This document shows, piece by piece, positions 57,961 to 64,000 of a stretch of DNA of 64,000 nt. The number at the start of each line of letters is the position of its first letter. The first letter of the stretch is position 1. The stretch lies in assembly GCF_029227915.1 (NCBI RefSeq), contig NC_079883.1:20584001-20648000 (forward strand). The letters run 5' to 3'. The position numbers were made by a program, and so were the translations under genes. The notes beneath the pieces are model-generated. The model was not told where the DNA came from. It did not search any database and worked only from the letters and a program-made list of their open reading frames with translations. This DNA comes from Hydractinia symbiolongicarpus. Taxonomy: Eukaryota; Cnidaria; Hydrozoa; Anthoathecata; Hydractiniidae.

Positions 57961-59448
57961 CATACGTTATTGTAATGGTATGTTGCGCATGCATTAACTG
58001 GAACAGCCGATGCTTGCCAGCATTTATTTGATTTAATGTTTCCCATTATTTTTAAAATCCAGCTTTAAATTATCATTTCCAAAGTCCTTTAACACAAGTG
58101 AAAAACTCTATAAATTATGTCGGAACCTAGGAATGATGTTTGTTTAGTTTTTAGTTTTGTCCTAGCTCACAACTGCATCCTGTGGTTGGATACATAACGC
58201 ATCAGTTGAATTATTTTTCGCCTTTTTTGTAAATAATTATAATGAGAATATATCTCAGTTGCTGTTAATTGAGACTTTTAAGTTGATTTATACATGCATT
58301 TAACTAAGACAGGTTATTTACGGAAGTCCAAAATTGACAGTCAGTGAAAATCAAAGTCTTACTTGTATTATTACTTGTGCAAATGGAAACACTATTTTGC
58401 TGTTGGGCAGTATTGATTTATCTGTAGCCCGAATGAAGTAAAGCTATCTGTGACTTCTATATAAAATCTTGAAGGTGCTTACAGTCATGTACAAAATTAA
58501 TAAAACAAAGACAGTTCTTATTCGTCTTTTTTCAAACACAAAGGTGAAATGGTCACTACTCTGCAGCCGGCAGACTGCAAAGTCTCTACTTTTGCGCACA
58601 CGTTGCGCAGGTAGAGAGTGTAAAAAATCCACCAGTGGTATTCTATAGCGCGCCCGCACAACGAAATAATCTACGTCGTTGTCAGACAATTAGCATCTTT
58701 CAAGAGTCTGAATGTAACCGTCCGCTGTGAATATTAACAAGTTCAAAATGCGCGACTTTAATACAGAAACAACCAATATAATTAACTGTGGCTAAACTCA
58801 GAATGAGTCGTATTGTTTGATTATATTTTGTCCATGATTGTAATTATTAAATTTTGTGTTGTAGAATGCAGGTCAGTTGATTTTCACATTCTCTATGTGA
58901 ATTATGTTTTACTATCTTTGTCTATTAGGTTTCCGTGCTGTGCTTTGTGTCGCGCCGCTAGAGGTTTAATTTTGATGGGGTAAACGAGCAATGTCTCGAT
59001 TATTCACTGGTGTACGAACTCACCTTGTGTCACGTAGAATTTTTGTTTAGATGTCAACCTTAAAAAAAGAAGGGAAGAGATTAATAATTGTGTCATGAGG
59101 GAAATTGTAGAAAGGGAAAAAATAATTCCGTAAAGAATATCAATTTATGACTGGTAATGTTTCAGTTTTCCATGATAAATCATTTCAAAAGACAACAAAA
59201 AATTGTTATTCGCACTTTAATAACCTTACACAGACATACGTCCCCCCCCAGCCTCGAAACTATTTTGTTGAAAAACAGCAATGTGGCTAAAATTAGGAAT
59301 CTTTTTCTCCGTTGCCTTGATTCTTATAAAAAGGATCGTGCATCTTACCATCTTCATTATGTTGAAACGAGAAGCTAACCAAGACATTTAATCTATTATC
59401 TAAGAGATTTGTAGTTTGTTTCTTTAAGTTATAGCATACTAGACAAGC
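57961..59448. other. EXOC5-SHPK intergenic region
   Basis: No gene recognised. It contains one copy of a ~280-bp dispersed repeat (58585-58860). Promoter elements for SHPK are not evident. Confidence 0.5.
58585..58860. repeat. Dispersed ~280-bp repeat, copy 1
   Basis: Shares with 63028-63320, in order: TTTGCGCACACGT, GCGCGYCCGC, CAACRA, GTTTGATTATATTTTGTC and ATGATTGTA. Noncoding, same orientation. Confidence 0.65.
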
Positions 59449-62400
59449 ATGGTGGTTACACTTGGTGTAGACATTGGAACGACTTCCGTAAAAACATGTT
59501 TGGTTGAGGATGGGCATGTTCTCGGTGCCGTAAAATGTTCTCACAATGCAAAAATTATCGAGGATAACCGACCTATGTCACATCTGTTTGATGAACAAGA
59601 TCCTTTACTGATACTAAAAGCTTTAGATGACTGTTTAGAAAAGATACCTTGTCACCAAGCCTCTAGTATTCGAATATGCGGACAAATGCATGGCGTAGTG
59701 CTATGGAATCCGGTTAATGTTCCAAAGTGTAACACAAACTTAACATTGAAATGTTTGTACCAATCTGCCATTACTGATGTTAGCCGTCTTATAACATGGC
59801 AAGACAAACGTTGTCATCAGGATTTCTTGAAAAATCTACCATGCAGTCCGTCGTTCTGCAAAATAGCAACTGGCTATGGTATTGCTTCATTGTTGTGGTT
59901 GAAGAGAAATCAAAAACTTCCTGATACATATACATTGTGTGGTACAATTATGGACTTTGTAGTTTGGTTGTTAACACAAACAAAATATGTTTATATGACC
60001 ACTCATAGCGCGAATAGCTGGGGATATTTTGACGTCAGCAAAGCATGCTGGGAAGTAGAACAGTAAGCCAAATTATTCCTTTTTGTTTTGGATTTTATTT
60101 TTGAATTTTGATTCATTATTGGACCTACCTGGTACAAAATGACCTGCGTCCGTCTATCCGTCCGTTACCAGCTTTTCTCAGAATTGGATCATTGTTTTTT
60201 TTCAAAATGTTTCTAAAATACAGCTGTTTAAACTTTTTCTGAAGATTGGATTATTTGTTTTTTTCGGTGTTTTAAATCCTGGTAGTTCCATTGAAGTTTT
60301 GGTTGTGTTATTTTATTTTTTTAAAAAATATGTTTTTGCGCCGAAAAGCTCGTAATAATGTATCAAGGAGAAAACGATGACTGACTTTTGTACATAAATT
60401 ACCAGCACCGCGAAAAGAAATAACCCTAGCACCGGCCGATGGTCTTACAAAGGCTATCTAAAAAAATGCAGCGAGTGACATGGTAAGTGTGCAATACAAA
60501 AACTTGTAAAAATTCTTGTTAAAAAGAATTTTAGCTAAAAAGTTATAAAGTTATTGAGCCTAATAATTTATTACTAAAGAACATTGTTCTCTTGATAGCG
60601 AGCTAGCTAGCTACACATCTTTTTAAACCAACACTTTACACCATTCGCGACGGTCAACAAAGATTGATTAGTTAGCTAAATCTAAGCTAGATTAATGATT
60701 TTTCCCATGAAGGGATGGCCGAGCGATCTAAGGTGTCAGCCCTAGAGAGGCTGTCATTAGAGACCGGGTTGTTTGAAGTGCGCTGGTTCGAATCTCACTC
60801 TGTCCAAAAATTAAGTAGCACACGTCGATAGACAACAGAACCCACACCGTTGCTAAAGTCGGCAAGCCTTTAATAACATTAATCTCCTGCACAGTTTTCT
60901 TAACAATTAACAATTTTTCCAGTTGGACCGCGCCAGAGGTTTTTTCAGAAACAATAGTGGCAAATATGATCCAAAGTGTTAAAGGGTTTACGATGCCAGT
61001 ACTATGTCGGTAGTGTAGTTGCAAAGTAGGCAACTAAGCAAATCGAGGACCAAAAAGACATTCCATCTGTAACAACCAGATACCTGACTCAAACAAATCA
61101 AAAAATTGCGAATTTTACACTCGTACAGACCACTAATATCTTCACGCCACACATTACCCTAAAGACACTACTGTAACTCTTGGTTTTGAATATCTCTTAA
61201 GCTGTCTTCCTTTCTTCCACAAAAAAAGTTCTTGCGAAAATCTACATAAATAATCTGCCAAAATAGCTTGTCGCATCGCATCAATGTGAGTAAAGCATAC
61301 AGACTGTCAACCAGTTGTATTTACATGCTCCATTTAATATGTAAAACTTTAAAACAATATGTGCCATGTAGTGTATCACTTTGTAATCCTCGATATTTCT
61401 GAGACAGAATACTTTTTTGAAATGATTTTTGTATTACATAAATATAAATAGTTATAAATAAAGAACATAGAACCAGCAGTATTTTAAATTAACCACCACA
61501 GAACAAGCACTATTCTCAGGTAACTACCATAGAACCAGCAGTATTTTAAATTAATTACCACAGAACCAGCAGTATTTTAAAGTAACTACCATAAAAACAG
61601 CAGTATTTTAAAGTAACTATCATAAAACCAGCAGTATTTTAAAGTAACTACCATAAAACCAGCAGTATTTTAAAGTAACTACAATAAAACCAGCAGTATT
61701 TTAAATTAACCACCATAAAACCAGCAGTATTTTAAAGTAACTACCATAGAACCAGCAGTATTTTAAAGTAACCACCATAAAACCAGCAGTATTTTGAAGT
61801 AACTACCATAGAGCCAGCAGTATTTTAAAGTAACCACCATAAAACCAGCAGTATTTTAAATTAACCACCATAAAACCAGCAGTATTTTTAAATTAACCAC
61901 CATAAAACCAGCAGTATTTTTAAATTAACTATCATAAAACCAGCAGTATTTTGAAGTAACTATCATAAAACCAGCAGTATTTTAAAGTAACCACCATAAA
62001 ACCAGCAGTATTTTAAAGTAACTATCATAAAACCAGCAGTATTTTAAAGTAACCACCATAAAACCAGCAGTATTTTAAAGTAACTATCATAAAACCAGCA
62101 GTATTTTAAAGTAACTACTATAAAACCAGCAGTATTTTAAAGTAAGCACCATAAAACCAGCAGTATTTTAAAGTAACCACCATAAAACCAGCAGCATTTT
62201 AAAGTAACCACCACAGAACCAGTAGTTTTTTTTAGTAACAAACAGATAACCAACAGTTGATTATCGATTTTAATCCGAATAAAGCAACAATGTCGTCCCA
62301 AAGGTGCGAGATTGTACACGCAAGAAATATAAGCAAAATGGATTAAGAAAGGGAAAGATCAAACGCTTAGATATAACGAGCATCGTTTTATCGAGGCCAC

Positions 62401-64000
62401 TGTACAAGGAGAATGGAAACGGACAAAAACGTAACACACCTTATAACTATTGTTTTTATCTTTGTTTAACGCCCACTGTGGGAACACTTGTTTTGAAATC
62501 TCGTCGATGTTATTTATGCGTTATTTAAAAAAGGACTGTCAGTTGGGGAAAAATTTGCGTGCTGTGCGTCTTATAAATTTATTTTCTTAGAACTGTAAAA
62601 TTTGTTTATTTGAACACATTCTATCTGTAAATTTAAAAAACACTTCATATTTAGAATACCAGAATTGGCACATCTTCTGCCTAGAATTGTTTCTGTCGGT
62701 CATCGATCTGGAAGTCTGGTAACGAAGTTGCATGGCATGGCCACCGATACAGTTGTGTATACAGCGCTCGGTGATATGCAGTGTTCAATACATTCATCTA
62801 CACCTGCACCTAACGAAGCTAGTACGCTCTTTGAAATCTTTTATATCTTTATGTCAGAAAGACTCATTCTATCAAAATCTACCAGGTTTTACCCATATTT
62901 ATTTCATGATACTTCTCTTCCAAAATTTTGGTCGTCGCAGTTACAATCATGGACAAAATTATGAAACATAGACAGCTTATTCATCATTTTTTAAACACGA
63001 ACGGTCAATCCTCTACTAAAAGTTGCTATATTTGCGCACACGTAGGCCAGGTAATGAATTATTGACATTTTTCAGCGCGTCCGCTCAACGGAATTTTGAC
63101 GTCAGCAACAACTAGCATGTTTTAAGAGTATGTATTTAGCAAAACAACCTAAGATCTGAAATGCAAAGACCGATGTCAACATTGACAATGAAGTTGAACA
63201 ATTTCAAAATGGGTGAATAATATAAAAGCAAACAATGTAATCACCTGTGGCGGCTAAATTCAAAATTCGCTGTCCTGTTTGATTATATTTTGTCTATGAT
63301 TGTAGTCTCTCTAAAAACACATCGTGTTTTAAATATACTCCTTGCTTTTTAACAAACAAACAAAAACAAAATATACGGGTCGCCCATTATAAAACTTCGC
63401 AGGACTTTCACTTTCTAAAGATACTCACCTGAAAGATTTTTTTGTATGTTTGTAAGTTTTTATTTAGTCTTAAATATCGGTACATCCTCCCAGTTGTCGT
63501 TTATGCTAAAAAATGACGCTTGCACTATAAAAGCAATTCGGGACAAATGTCATTCACTGGATTGCGTACCTTATAAGAATAATGACGTCATAATAACAGC
63601 TGCATCACTTACAGGTCAGTACCCATAATTCACTGTCACAGCGATATTAAGTTTGTCTGGGTCTGCTTGACATGTTTTTTTTCTTAAAATTTTGTTTAAC
63701 TGCCATACTTGAAGAGTACCGGTCTTCTTTCCACAATCCTATCTAACATAAATTTGGACTTATCATTTTTAGGTGGAAATGTACTAGACAATTTTGTCTC
63801 GACGGTACAGTCTTGGTTGTTGGACTTAGAATGTAATTCAGCTATGGGAAAGCAAGACCTTTTTAAGAAACTTGAAGACCTAGCAAATACGTTCAGAAAG
63901 ACGAAGTCTAATACACGGACTTGTTTAGTAATAGACCCTTGTGTATTTGGAGAAAGATATTCACCCAATTCTCTCGCAAGTGCTACTAATATCACTACTT
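59449..64000 (+). CDS. SHPK: Sedoheptulokinase (SHPK), 5' part, continues past the window
   Basis: FGGY-family sugar kinase that phosphorylates sedoheptulose to sedoheptulose 7-phosphate, feeding the pentose phosphate pathway; cytosolic. Exons: 59449-60062, 62655-62821, 63468-63614, 63773-64000 (cut by the edge). GT-AG phases agree, giving about 385 of an expected ~480 aa. Motifs: LGVDIGTTSVKTCL (phosphate-1 loop, residues 5-18), ICGQMHGVVLW (~82), ITWQDKR (substrate loop, ~120), ATGYGIASLLWL, GTIMDFVVWLL, NSWGYFD, ALGDMQCSIHSS with the catalytic Asp region, LNIGTSSQLSF (phosphate-2), GGNVLDNFV and VFGERYSP. GQMHGVV together with NSWGYFD favours SHPK over xylulokinase or FGGY. The start ATG follows AAGC and opens directly into the conserved domain. 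Confidence 0.92.
60709..60806 (+). pseudogene. Serine-tRNA-like sequence (pseudogene or SINE head)
   Basis: GGATGGCCGAGCGATCTAAG matches a class II tRNA box A. A perfect 5-bp anticodon stem CAGCC/GGCTG encloses the loop CTAGAGA, giving anticodon AGA (Ser). A long variable region follows and the box B GGTTCGAATC is intact. The acceptor stem and T stem pair poorly, so it is probably a decayed gene or a tRNA-derived SINE. It lies in SHPK intron 1. Confidence 0.6.
61470..62215. repeat. 31-bp minisatellite, about 24 units
   Basis: Units of ACCAGCAGTATTTTAAAGTA plus ACYAYCATAAA fill the middle of SHPK intron 1. Variation alternates between AAAGTAACC, AAATTAACC and AAAGTAACT, and between CATAAA and CATAGA, which suggests higher-order duplication. 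A short copy of the same element is at 1765-1955. Confidence 0.95.
62216..62654. other. End of SHPK intron 1
   Basis: Minisatellite tail to about 62310 with flank shared with 1880-1955. The rest is plain intron with no feature recognised. Confidence 0.5.
63028..63320. repeat. Dispersed ~280-bp repeat, copy 2 (SHPK intron 2)
   Basis: Direct-orientation partner of 58585-58860, about 4.4 kb away. It is noncoding and its ends are not defined by inverted repeats. Confidence 0.65.

Noticed and set aside
61470-62215. CRISPR-like array of regularly spaced repeats
   Set aside because: Units are directly abutting 31-bp minisatellite repeats without unique spacers, and the genome is eukaryotic.

Overview
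The window is nuclear DNA from an AT-rich, intron-rich, repeat-laden invertebrate genome. Deeply conserved metazoan genes, abundant degenerate transposons, and repeat-borne protein families (CXC-domain genes, Penelope-like elements, CR1/L2-type LINEs) suggest a cnidarian, perhaps a hydrozoan. The taxon is inferred from style and gene content, not from a diagnostic marker. Nothing looks prokaryotic.

Three housekeeping genes lie on the + strand. (1) POLA2, DNA polymerase alpha-primase subunit B, spans 1189-25332 in 18 coding exons; the spliced frame closes at 602 aa. (2) EXOC5/Sec10, exocyst subunit 5, spans 44743-57960 in 20 coding exons and closes at 712 aa. (3) SHPK, sedoheptulokinase, starts at 59449 and runs off the right edge; four exons, about 385 aa, are visible. 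The three genes serve DNA replication priming, vesicle tethering and sugar phosphorylation. I see no functional link between them beyond shared orientation.

The rest is mobile or repetitive DNA. POLA2 intron 1 holds a >1 kb-arm inverted repeat (about 3230-7630) with two nested inverted-terminal-repeat elements. Intron 4 holds an antisense Penelope-like reverse transcriptase relic. Introns 14 and 16 hold TTAA-flanked elements, one carrying a THAP zinc-finger exon. The POLA2-EXOC5 gap (25.3-44.7 kb) holds a Penelope GIY-YIG relic with a hammerhead-like tail (31.06-31.85 kb) and an apparently intact 4.75 kb LINE (31992-36746). The LINE is flanked by a GTTTGG duplication and sits inside a decayed CXC-domain gene. 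Further on are a CTACTACA minisatellite and a multi-exon decayed gene (38.93-41.27 kb). EXOC5 introns carry an antisense LINE relic and two pogo/Tigger-like elements. SHPK intron 1 carries a 31-bp minisatellite of about 24 units and a serine-tRNA-like sequence.

The strongest observation is at the ORF1/ORF2 junction of the LINE. ORF2 has no upstream AUG, and its frame opens exactly at a U UUU UUA heptamer placed in the correct ORF1 phase for -1 ribosomal frameshifting.
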